Both the position numbers and the translations under genes were made by a program. A DNA stretch of 7,302 bases from Candidatus Sulfopaludibacter sp. SbA3 (lineage in GTDB: Bacteria > Acidobacteriota > Terriglobia > 2-12-FULL-54-10). This document shows, one piece after another, positions 1 through 6,109 of this stretch (its first letter is position 1; every line of letters begins with the position of its first letter). Under the pieces are notes generated by a model that made no database searches, was not told the DNA's origin, and saw nothing but the letters and a program-made list of their open reading frames with translations. The stretch covers positions 1 through 7,302 of the forward strand of contig CAMBEY010000147.1 in NCBI GenBank assembly GCA_945865705.1, written 5' to 3'.

Positions 1-1110
1 TGGGACGTGCTGGTGACGCGCGACCTCGAGGACGATCACATCAACCTCGGCACCTATCGACAGATGATCAAGTCGAAGAACGAGCTGTTCGTCTACTGGT
101 CGCCCGGCAAGGACGCGCGACTGATGAGCGAGCGCTACTGGAGTCAGGGCAAGGACTTTCCGGTGGCCGCGGTGTACGGTCCCGACCCCGCGCTATTAGC
201 CGTGGGCTGCATCACCATGCCCAAGACGGAGTGCGAGTATGACTACGCCGGAGGCCTGTGGAATGAGCCGGTGAAGACGTTCATCAGCGACCTGACCGGG
301 CTGGAGCTGCCCGCCTCCGCCGAGATTATTGTGGAAGGCTTCATGCGCCCCGGCAAGGTTGGAGTGGAAGGCCCGTTCGGCGAATTCACTGGCTACTATG
401 GCCGTCCCGAAGCACATACTCCGTACATTGAAGTCGAGCGCATCCGCATGCGCAAGAACCCCATCCTCACCTGCGCGTTGATGGCGGACTATCCGGCGAA
501 CGAGCTGGGTATCATCTACGCGCTGGCGCGCAGCGCGTCCATCTGGACGGACTTTGACAAGGTAGGATTGCCCGGCGTGAAGGGCGTCTATTGCTTTCCC
601 GAGGGCGCGGGCGGATTCGGCATCACGGCGGTGTCGATCGAGCAGCGTTACGCTGGACACGCCGCGCAGACTGCGGCACTGGCCGCGCAACTGCCGAGCG
701 GCGCGTACTATTCGAAGCTCATCATCGTGGTAGATGACGACATCGACTGCACCGACATTCATCAGGTGATGTGGGCTATTGCCACGCGCAGCAACATGGA
801 GAAGGACATCGACATTCTGCGCGAGACGTGGTCGACCTGGCTTGATCCAACCAAGAATCCTCCGGAGGAGCGGCCCTGGGGATCGAAGGCTCTGATCAAT
901 GCGTGCAAGGAGCACAAGTTCCTGAAGACGTTCTCGGCGCGCAACCGCATCCGGCGCGAGATGTACGATCACCTCTCGGCGCGCTGGAAGGAGCTGGGTC
1001 TTGACGGCAAGCCGGAGAAGATCCTCACGTTTGAAGATTCCAACACGCTGACGCCGATTCAGTTCACCACCAAGACGGGCGACTTCCCGTCCGGCGGGAC
1101 CTCCATGTAA
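1..1110 (+). CDS. UbiD-family prenyl-FMN-dependent decarboxylase, 5'-truncated by the window edge
   Basis: Cytoplasmic enzyme of the UbiD family, which uses prenylated FMN made by UbiX to decarboxylate or carboxylate aromatic and alpha,beta-unsaturated acids. The frame is open from base 1, so the true start lies upstream. By comparison with fungal Fdc1, about 150 N-terminal residues are missing; 369 codons are visible. Seen: an N-x4-R segment (NLGTYR; Asn at 43-45, Arg at 58-60), matching the Fdc1 metal-ligand Asn and catalytic Arg; an ECEYDYAGGL segment whose Glu at 235-237 fits the metal-ligand Glu; and the hallmark EGPFGEFTGYYG, with Glu at 367-369 and 382-384 as the catalytic acid pair. 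The 44-residue spacing between the metal Glu and the first catalytic Glu equals that of Fdc1. The segment GKDAR (Asp at 112-114) stands about where the family has its metal-ligand His. The gene ends before a strong terminator. Substrate unknown; UbiD proper (ubiquinone pathway) cannot be told from a catabolic homologue. No UbiX partner is visible. Confidence 0.93.
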   Translation, partial: WDVLVTRDLEDDHINLGTYRQMIKSKNELFVYWSPGKDARLMSERYWSQGKDFPVAAVYGPDPALLAVGCITMPKTECEYDYAGGLWNEPVKTFISDLTGLELPASAEIIVEGFMRPGKVGVEGPFGEFTGYYGRPEAHTPYIEVERIRMRKNPILTCALMADYPANELGIIYALARSASIWTDFDKVGLPGVKGVYCFPEGAGGFGITAVSIEQRYAGHAAQTAALAAQLPSGAYYSKLIIVVDDDIDCTDIHQVMWAIATRSNMEKDIDILRETWSTWLDPTKNPPEERPWGSKALINACKEHKFLKTFSARNRIRREMYDHLSARWKELGLDGKPEKILTFEDSNTLTPIQFTTKTGDFPSGGTSM

Positions 1111-1134
1111 TTGAGGGTGTAATTGGGTCTAGGC

Positions 1135-1161
1135 AGACAGCGAGTCACTGGAACGCTGTCT
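1135..1161. other. Hairpin just downstream of the UbiD gene
   Basis: Perfect 8-bp inverted repeat, AGACAGCG (1135-1142) and CGCTGTCT (1154-1161), with an 11-nt loop. No T-run follows, so it is unlikely to terminate alone. It is the first of three consecutive hairpins after the UbiD stop codon and may stabilise the mRNA 3' end (inference). Confidence 0.5.
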
Positions 1162-1175
1162 CCATATGTAAATCA

Positions 1176-1190
1176 GCCGCGGTTCGCGGC
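1176..1190. other. Short GC-rich hairpin
   Basis: Perfect 6-bp inverted repeat, GCCGCG (1176-1181) and CGCGGC (1185-1190), with a 3-nt loop. It sits nine bases before the terminator stem. No T-tract follows. A repeat this short could be chance in GC-rich DNA. Confidence 0.35.
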
Positions 1191-1199
1191 CAAACTGGC

Positions 1200-1245
1200 G
1201 ACCGGCCTTCACCAAGATAGGGTGAGTGCCGGTCGTTTTACTTTT
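1200..1245 (+). terminator. Rho-independent terminator of the UbiD gene
   Basis: Two 14-nt arms (1200-1213 and 1221-1234) pair at 12 of 14 positions, with a 2x2 internal mismatch, and close a 7-nt loop. A T-rich stretch, GTTTTACTTTT (1235-1245), follows directly. This ends the plus-strand UbiD transcript. The opposite side has only a short T-run after the stem, so it would stop minus-strand transcripts from the peptidase gene poorly. Confidence 0.8.
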
Positions 1246-1314
1246 GGAGTGAGTTGATCGCGAACAGATGATCACGCCTGGGCGCGGAGTAGGCCAGTAG
1301 CTCGGGCGACCAAC

Positions 1315-1776
1315 TTAAGCCACGTCAACCTTCGTGTATGCGCTTTGGCCCTGCGTCGCTCCGCTGTAGGCTAGTCGCCGCGGCTCTTTTTGGTACTGGA
1401 TATGAATACAGTCGTCGGTTTCGGATGACTGGGTTTTGCCGCGCTCCAGAATGACTTTGTCGAAGGGAATATCTGACTCCATGCGAATCCAATCGAATAC
1501 TTCCTGGAGTTGCGTGCCAGGCGTCTGGATGTCGGCGGCGCACCGTGTTGAAGTTGCGCAGTGATAACTGTCTGCGGTGCCGCCAATCAGTTTATTCAGA
1601 TCCGCGCCACGGAATCCGCTGGAGATGCGCACCTTCCCAAAGCGCGTACGGATGGGCTCCAGCACGCGATCGCAAAATTCTTTCAGGATCGGGATTACTT
1701 CGCTTGGGGCGTCGTTGGCAAGCCCCTTATCATTGCGGGTGAATTCGGAAATCTGGAAGTTGTCGGATAGCTTCAT
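1315..1776 (-). CDS. M15-type zinc D,D-peptidase-like protein (phage endolysin-like)
   Basis: Small 153-residue protein resembling peptidase family M15 (Peptidase_M15_3-like), zinc enzymes that cut D-Ala-containing peptide bonds in peptidoglycan or its precursors. Seen: N-terminal LSDNFQISEFTRN, typical of these proteins; SSGFRGADLNKLIGG (about 52-66), matching the family's 'SGyR...vN..vGG' segment; then SYH (His72), AADI (Asp82) and CIHIQY (His125), the expected His/Asp/His zinc ligands. His72 and Asp82 are separated by nine residues rather than the usual six, so the metal motif has a small insertion. There is no signal peptide or membrane segment. That fits a phage endolysin released by a holin, or a cytoplasmic precursor enzyme, better than a host periplasmic carboxypeptidase. 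The start is supported by GAGG (1787-1790), 10 nt upstream of the ATG. The gene sits in lower-GC DNA behind a small HTH gene on the same strand. No holin or other phage gene is visible. Confidence 0.8.
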   Translation of the reverse strand: MKLSDNFQISEFTRNDKGLANDAPSEVIPILKEFCDRVLEPIRTRFGKVRISSGFRGADLNKLIGGTADSYHCATSTRCAADIQTPGTQLQEVFDWIRMESDIPFDKVILERGKTQSSETDDCIHIQYQKEPRRLAYSGATQGQSAYTKVDVA

Positions 1777-1805
1777 TTGTAGTCCGCCTCGAATTTAGGG
1801 ATCAA

Positions 1806-1822
1806 TCTTGCGCTACGCAAGA
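1806..1822. repeat. Palindrome between the HTH gene and the peptidase gene
   Basis: Perfect 7-bp inverted repeat, TCTTGCG (1806-1812) and CGCAAGA (1816-1822), with a CTA loop. It lies in the 52-bp gap between the HTH stop codon (1829-1831) and the peptidase start (1776). There is no T-run on either side, so it is not a standard terminator. An operator or an mRNA-processing hairpin is possible (inference). Confidence 0.45.
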
Positions 1823-1828
1823 GCGTGA

Positions 1829-2053
1829 TTATAGCATCGTCCACGCTTCCTCGAATGCCTTCCATTCTATGTAGTCGGCCACTTGATTTACACGGCATGT
1901 TGGATATTGCTTTTGTGTGATAATAGTCGCGCCCGGAAGCGCGCGGCGAATTGTTTGGGTACTTCGTCCTATCTTGTCCGCCATGCGTAGCGGAGTGATT
2001 CGATATAGGGGGAACGCGTAATGCGCAAGACCACATCGACAAGACTCTATCAA
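1829..2053 (-). CDS. Small helix-turn-helix protein, excisionase/MerR-like (tentative)
   Basis: Short hypothetical protein of 74 residues. Residues 17-38 (YRITPLRMADKIGRSTQTIRRA in two parts: YRITPLRMADKIG, then RSTQTIRRA) fit the pattern of winged-helix DNA-binding domains of excisionases and MerR-type regulators: an aromatic/hydrophobic-T-P start, an Ala, a hydrophobic residue, Gly, x-Ser and a recognition helix with T-I-x-R. The start is taken as TTG at 2053 because AGGA (2061-2064) lies 7 nt upstream and a stop codon precedes it directly. The only in-frame ATG, at 1984, would give 51 residues, cut off part of the HTH and lack a Shine-Dalgarno sequence. With the TTG start the gene overlaps the first 33 bases of the divergent amidohydrolase gene. 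Just downstream on the same strand is an M15 peptidase gene, so the pair looks like a phage or integrated-element remnant. Base composition is low here (hand count 89 G+C of 180 in 1801-1980). It could also be a decayed fragment of a longer regulator. Confidence 0.45.
   Translation of the reverse strand: MIESCRCGLAHYAFPLYRITPLRMADKIGRSTQTIRRALPGATIITQKQYPTCRVNQVADYIEWKAFEEAWTML
1916..1924 (+). promoter_or_regulatory. Possible extended -10 promoter for the first amidohydrolase
   Basis: TGTGATAAT contains a TGn extension followed by GATAAT (5 of 6 to the sigma-70 -10 box). No good -35 box lies at the right distance, as is common for extended -10 promoters. Transcription would start near 1931, giving a leader of about 90 nt before the ATG at 2021. 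The site lies inside the opposite-strand HTH gene, so it may be chance. Confidence 0.3.
2007..2013 (+). promoter_or_regulatory. Ribosome binding site of the first amidohydrolase
   Basis: AGGGGGA ends 7 nt before the ATG at 2021. It fixes this start, which is also the one that gives an intact signal peptide. Confidence 0.75.
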
Positions 2054-3973
2054 TTAATGTTCCTGGGAATGGCGCTAATCATCTCGGTTGCGCTTCCGCC
2101 AGTGGGGCGCGCCGCGGAGCCGTTTGCCGACATGATTCTGACCAATGGCAAGATACTCACCATGGATAGCGACAACATCGGCAACTACCGTACCGTGCAG
2201 GCCGTGGCCATACGGAACGGCAAGTTTCAGGTGGTGGGCACCAACCAGGAAGCACTGGCGTATGCGGGAACATTGACCAAGAAGATTGACCTGGCGGGCC
2301 GCACGATGATCCCCGGGCTGATCGATACGCACGATCACATCAATGAATATGCGGCCCACTTCTTCCCGACCAAACGCACGGACGAAGATGCCGCCATCGC
2401 CTGGCCTACTCGCGATGAGGGGTTGTCGGCGCTGCGCGCGCTGGCCAGCACCAAGAAGCCGGGCGAGTGGATCAAGACTTCTTTGCGTGGCGGCAGTGCG
2501 GGTGGAGCGAGTTCACCTGCGGCGGTGGTCTTCCCGATTGCGGTGCAGAAGGGCGAGATCACCCGCTTTGATCTCGACAAAGTTACGCCCAATCATCCAG
2601 TCCGCATCGCGCGCATTTTCTTCAGCCCCACTGGCGATAGTTTCGTCAACACCAAGGCGCTGCAGCCAATCATTGATCGTTATGGCGTGGACCTGCCGGG
2701 CATTCACAAAGACGCGAAGGGCGTGCCCACGGGATGGATCAGCGGCGTCGCCGACCAGACCATTGAATATGAATTTGCCACGCCAACTGTGCCGGCGGAG
2801 TACGGACCTTATTATGCGATGGAGATGGAGGAAGTGGCCGCGCAGGGGCTGACGACAGTGTCGGCGCGCATGGACCCGGACTCAGTGGCGGCATACAGTT
2901 GGTTGCATGCGCGCGGCGAGATGCCCATCCGCATGGCCTACACCATGGAGACGGCGGCGCGCTCCGTGGTGCCTGATGCCATCGTCAGTCGTATCGTAGG
3001 CCTGCAGGGCGGGAGCGGCGACCGCATGTGGGGTTCGGGCGACGACATGCTGTGGACCGTTGGCCTGTCGCTCATCAGCATCGACTCGACGCCGGGTTTG
3101 GCGGGAAGCTGCGTGAGCAAGCCCTATCCGCGCGAAGCCAAGAACTTCTTCCTGTGGCGCTATCAGTTCTACGGGCCGAACGGCCTCTGCCGGCTGACCG
3201 ATGCCAACTACCGCGATGCTGACTTGCTGAAGGCCGCGGCGAAGTACGGCTTCCGCATTGCGGGAATGCACACGGGTGGAGATCGCGGCATCGATGATTT
3301 CTTCGATCTCACCGAGAGCCTCGCCAAGCAGTATCCCGATCTGCCCGGCCGGCGCTGGGCGATTGACCATTGCCGCTACCTAAGCGACCAGCACGCAGCG
3401 CGCGCCAAGAAGCTGGGCATCCAGTTCAGTTGCGGGCCGAAGTATATCTATGCCGGAGAGCGCGGCGATATCGGCGCGTTCAAAGAGATATTCGGTGATA
3501 TCGCTCAGGATGTCGTCGTGCCGCTGCGGCGGTTGATCGACCAGGGACTGCGCACGGTGATGGAGTTGGACCAGCACGCCTTCCATCCGATGACGGCATT
3601 GCAGACATCGGTTACCCGCGTAGATATTACCGGCAAGTTGTGGGGACCGCAGCAGCGCATCAATCGCACCGAGGCGCTTTATGCCTACACGCGCTGGGCC
3701 GCTGACTACACGCTAAAGGAAAAGTTGCTGGGTTCGATTGAGGTGGGCAAGTACGCCGATCTGGTGGTACTCGACAAGGATTACATGACGGTGCCAGAGG
3801 CAGAGATCGGACGACTGGACCCGGTGCTGACAATGGTGGGTGGCAAGCCCGTTTACACCGAGCCTGCTTTCGCGATGGCGGCAGGGCTCCCGACGGTTGG
3901 GTATCAGGGAGACCGGTCGTATTGGCTGCGCGGCACTCCCGAGGATGCGAAAAAAGGGCGCGGCGGAGATTGA
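2021..3973 (+). CDS. Secreted amidohydrolase_3 (YtcJ-like) metal-dependent hydrolase, paralogue 1
   Basis: Exported hydrolase of the amidohydrolase superfamily, amidohydrolase_3/YtcJ-like branch. Known members act on amide, formamide or other C-N bonds; this one's substrate is unknown. Residues 1-31 form a Sec signal peptide: basic MRKTTSTR, a hydrophobic core LMFLGMALIISVAL, and likely cleavage after GRA. The mature N-terminus has the family's small beta-sandwich (ADMILTNGKILTMD), then IPGLIDTHDH with the metal-binding H-x-H (His104, His106). Further candidate ligands are His417 (AGMHTGGDRG), His450 (AIDHCRYL) and Asp517 (MELDQH), in the order and spacing expected. The C-terminal half-sandwich reads GSIEVGKYADLVVLDKD. 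The 650 residues exceed the more usual 530-560 or so, because of the signal peptide, a longer central region and a C-terminal tail ending in AKKGRGGD. The Lys usual in the YtcJ 'vK...DG' segment is not seen (GLSLISIDS, 348-356). It lies 131 bp before a diverged paralogue that has its own promoter, and no terminator separates them, so read-through is possible. Confidence 0.88.
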   Translation: MRKTTSTRLYQLMFLGMALIISVALPPVGRAAEPFADMILTNGKILTMDSDNIGNYRTVQAVAIRNGKFQVVGTNQEALAYAGTLTKKIDLAGRTMIPGLIDTHDHINEYAAHFFPTKRTDEDAAIAWPTRDEGLSALRALASTKKPGEWIKTSLRGGSAGGASSPAAVVFPIAVQKGEITRFDLDKVTPNHPVRIARIFFSPTGDSFVNTKALQPIIDRYGVDLPGIHKDAKGVPTGWISGVADQTIEYEFATPTVPAEYGPYYAMEMEEVAAQGLTTVSARMDPDSVAAYSWLHARGEMPIRMAYTMETAARSVVPDAIVSRIVGLQGGSGDRMWGSGDDMLWTVGLSLISIDSTPGLAGSCVSKPYPREAKNFFLWRYQFYGPNGLCRLTDANYRDADLLKAAAKYGFRIAGMHTGGDRGIDDFFDLTESLAKQYPDLPGRRWAIDHCRYLSDQHAARAKKLGIQFSCGPKYIYAGERGDIGAFKEIFGDIAQDVVVPLRRLIDQGLRTVMELDQHAFHPMTALQTSVTRVDITGKLWGPQQRINRTEALYAYTRWAADYTLKEKLLGSIEVGKYADLVVLDKDYMTVPEAEIGRLDPVLTMVGGKPVYTEPAFAMAAGLPTVGYQGDRSYWLRGTPEDAKKGRGGD

Positions 3974-3982
3974 AGTAGCTGA

Positions 3983-4011
3983 TTGACGCGGACTCAGTGT
4001 AGTCATATCAT
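3983..4011 (+). promoter_or_regulatory. Sigma-70-type promoter for the second amidohydrolase
   Basis: TTGACG (3983-3988) and TATCAT (4006-4011), each 5 of 6 to consensus, are separated by exactly 17 bp. Initiation near 4018 would give a leader of about 87 nt. Inside the spacer, GACT (3991-3994) and AGTC (4001-4004) form a short inverted repeat that could be a weak operator, though it is too short to trust. Confidence 0.6.
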
Positions 4012-4087
4012 GTTGACCTCGGAGTTTTAGGGATGATTTCTGGGCTGGGTGATTTGCAGATTAGAACGGGGCAATCTTTTTCGGAGC

Positions 4088-4094
4088 AAAGGAG
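4088..4094 (+). promoter_or_regulatory. Ribosome binding site that decides the start of the second amidohydrolase
   Basis: AAAGGAG ends 10 nt before the ATG at 4105. An in-frame ATG at 4033 would add 24 residues but has no comparable site, and it would bury the signal peptide behind a hydrophilic extension. Confidence 0.75.
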
Positions 4095-4104
4095 CTTCCA
4101 ATTC

Positions 4105-6027
4105 ATGAACCAAAGTAAGAAGTACGCAAGCAAATCCGGAGTCGCCATTCTGGCAGCGCTGTTCGCCCTGCCGGGCATGTTGGCGGCACAGACCATGCCG
4201 CAAGAAGTGGCTGACCACGGTTATGCCGATTCCATCTACGTCAATGGCAAGGTTGTCACCATGGACGATCACGGCTATAACGCCAATGTAGGACACACCT
4301 ACGAAGGCATCGCAGTGAAGAATGGCCGCATTGTAGCGCTCAACACCTCCGCCTACATTCGCACGCTGGCCGGTCCCAAGACGGTGGTTAGCGATCTGGA
4401 AGGGATGACCATGATTCCCGGCCTGATCGACACCCACAATCACAACTTCGGCAGCGGCGTCGCCGCGCAGATGGGGGTGCGCTCGCCCGACAACGGCATC
4501 CAGATGAATGTTACGGCCGGCAAGGATATGGAATCGACCCGGATGGTGGTGGAGAAAGCCATCACGGATTCGGTAGCCAAATCCAAAGAAGGCGACTGGA
4601 TTCACATCGGGATCACGCCCAATGCCAAAGAAGATATCAGCTCGAACCGCATCTTCTCCTGGATTGTGCGCGGAGAGCTGGAGCCTCGCGAGCGCTTGAA
4701 TCGTCTGGCCCCGAAGAATCCCGTGATCGTGCAACAGGCCAGCCGCGCCACCATGAATGACGCTGGTTGGGAGATTGCCCGCAAATTCATGCCGAACTTT
4801 GATGAGTATGCGGCTGCTGAGATCTCCGACGTGCCCGAGGCCGTGCAGCGCGGCATCATCGCTGTCGGAGAGCAGACGGCGCTGACTTGGAACGTGTTCT
4901 ATCGCAATCAGTCGCAACGCCGGCTGGGCGAAGTGGTTCGCCGCGGCTGGGAGCGCCTGATCTCTCAGGGCATCACCACCTTTGCCTCGCGCGTTCACAA
5001 CCCGCGCATCATGGATACGGTAACGTATATCCGCCGCGAGCTGGACATGCCGATCCGCTTCGGCGCGCTGTATGAAGTCCACCGCAAGCCCGAAGACCCC
5101 GCGTTCGTGCGCAAGTTCTACGGCTACTCCGGCAACCTGACCGGCGTGGGCGACGACACGCTGTGGATTCACGGCGTGGCCAGCGAGCTGTGGGATTCGA
5201 GCTTCCCGCAATCCTGCCTGGGACCGGACCTTCCGGCGCCTGCACACATAAAGATGCGTGAACTCTGTCCCAAACCGGGCGTCCTCTATTGGGATGTGCT
5301 GGAGACCGCGCTCAAGGCTGGATGGCGTTTGGCCGGCGTGCATGGACTGGCCAGCGACGGCGTTCGCCGCTTCACGCAGTTGATGGACAAAGTGGTCAAG
5401 GAAACCAACATCACTGCCGCTGATATTCGCGCATTACGGCCGACGGTGGAGCACGTGGAAGCGCTTGGCTATGTGCCGGACGTGATGGCTAAGATCAAGG
5501 AATACGGGATCATCATCAACGTCAATCCGCCGCGCTTGGTCCGCGAGAAGGAATATATTCAGGACTACGGTCCGAAAGCGGAAGCCTTCATGATGCCGGT
5601 GAAGAAGTGGCTGGACAACGGCTTCACCGTGGTCGGCCATTTCGAAGGCGGCGCCGTGGGCAGCACCATGAACAACCTGATCACCCGCGAGGTCAATGGC
5701 CGTGTGGTTCTTCCTGAAGAGAGGCTGGACCGCGTGGTGGTTCTGAAACTGTTCACCACATGGGCCGGTCAGTACATGCTGAAGGAGAAGGAAATCGGTA
5801 CGCTCGAGTTGGGCAAGTATGCTGACTTTACTGTACTGAACAAGGACTTCTTCTCGGCTACCACCGCGCAGATTCCTGACATCGTTCCGCAGCTCACCGT
5901 GGTGGGCGGCGTTACGCGCTTCCTGCATCAGGACTTGGCCAAGAAGTGGAACAAGCCCGCCGTGGGATTCCAGTTCCCGGCTGATGCCACTCCGTGGCGC
6001 GCTCGCATCGAGCAAGGCGACAACTAG
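4105..6027 (+). CDS. Secreted amidohydrolase_3 (YtcJ-like) hydrolase, diverged paralogue 2
   Basis: Exported 640-residue relative of the preceding gene. The Sec signal peptide is MNQSKKYASKSG, then VAILAALFALPGML, with likely cleavage after LAA (about residue 28). Shared landmarks: ADSIYVNGKVVTMD; MIPGLIDTHNH with H-x-H (His111, His113); His413 (AGVHGLASDG); His450 (TVEHVEAL); and a near-identical closing segment, GTLELGKYADFTVLNKD. The main difference is at the catalytic Asp. Counting back from the shared TR (552 in paralogue 1 terms, about 527-528 here), MELDQHAF of paralogue 1 aligns with VVGHFEGG, which puts His512 where Asp517 stood and Glu514 two residues on. Either Glu514 takes over as general base and ligand, or the metal site has changed or been lost. 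The Lys of the YtcJ 'vK...DG' segment is also absent (GVASELWDSS). It probably arose by tandem duplication and then diverged strongly. It has its own promoter and ends in a perfect terminator. Substrate unknown. Confidence 0.87.
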   Translation: MNQSKKYASKSGVAILAALFALPGMLAAQTMPQEVADHGYADSIYVNGKVVTMDDHGYNANVGHTYEGIAVKNGRIVALNTSAYIRTLAGPKTVVSDLEGMTMIPGLIDTHNHNFGSGVAAQMGVRSPDNGIQMNVTAGKDMESTRMVVEKAITDSVAKSKEGDWIHIGITPNAKEDISSNRIFSWIVRGELEPRERLNRLAPKNPVIVQQASRATMNDAGWEIARKFMPNFDEYAAAEISDVPEAVQRGIIAVGEQTALTWNVFYRNQSQRRLGEVVRRGWERLISQGITTFASRVHNPRIMDTVTYIRRELDMPIRFGALYEVHRKPEDPAFVRKFYGYSGNLTGVGDDTLWIHGVASELWDSSFPQSCLGPDLPAPAHIKMRELCPKPGVLYWDVLETALKAGWRLAGVHGLASDGVRRFTQLMDKVVKETNITAADIRALRPTVEHVEALGYVPDVMAKIKEYGIIINVNPPRLVREKEYIQDYGPKAEAFMMPVKKWLDNGFTVVGHFEGGAVGSTMNNLITREVNGRVVLPEERLDRVVVLKLFTTWAGQYMLKEKEIGTLELGKYADFTVLNKDFFSATTAQIPDIVPQLTVVGGVTRFLHQDLAKKWNKPAVGFQFPADATPWRARIEQGDN

Positions 6028-6043
6028 TCCTTACGACAATCAC

Positions 6044-6090
6044 AATAAAAATGGGGGTGGCGAATCCAATCGCCACCCCCATTTTCTTTT
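6044..6090. terminator. Bidirectional Rho-independent terminator between convergent genes
   Basis: Perfect 16-bp inverted repeat, arms 6048-6063 and 6070-6085, around a 6-nt ATCCAA loop. The core is GGGGGTGGCGA and its complement. TTTTCTTTT follows on the plus strand and an A-rich run (AATAAAAA, 6044-6051) precedes it, giving a U-tract on the minus strand. It serves both the amidohydrolase (+) and the TAXI gene (-), whose stop codons lie 20 and 24 bases away. Confidence 0.92.
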
Positions 6091-6109
6091 CATCCCATGC
6101 TGCGCGTGC

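Noticed and set aside
196..972. Minus-strand open frame of 258 codons antisense to the UbiD gene
   Set aside because: It is a shadow of the conserved UbiD coding frame, Arg- and Ala-rich, with no ribosome binding site or family motif seen.
1773..2042. Alternative 89-codon minus-strand frame whose TGA overlaps the peptidase ATG (ATGA)
   Set aside because: The overlap is attractive for coupling, but the protein has no recognisable pattern. The competing frame over the same bases shows a good HTH. A frameshifted remnant joining the two frames remains possible.
4033..4104. Upstream in-frame ATG extending the second amidohydrolase by 24 residues
   Set aside because: It has no good ribosome binding site and would put a hydrophilic stretch in front of the signal peptide. 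ATG 4105 has AAAGGAG at good spacing.
4027..5343. Long minus-strand open frame of 438 codons antisense to the second amidohydrolase
   Set aside because: The plus-strand frame has a signal peptide, a Shine-Dalgarno sequence and clear amidohydrolase motifs. The antisense product is rich in His and Arg with no recognisable domain, as expected for a GC-rich codon shadow.
5434..6015. Minus-strand open frame of 193 codons near the end of the second amidohydrolase
   Set aside because: It lies wholly inside the conserved C-terminal coding region of the plus-strand gene, and its His/Arg-rich product matches nothing I recognise.
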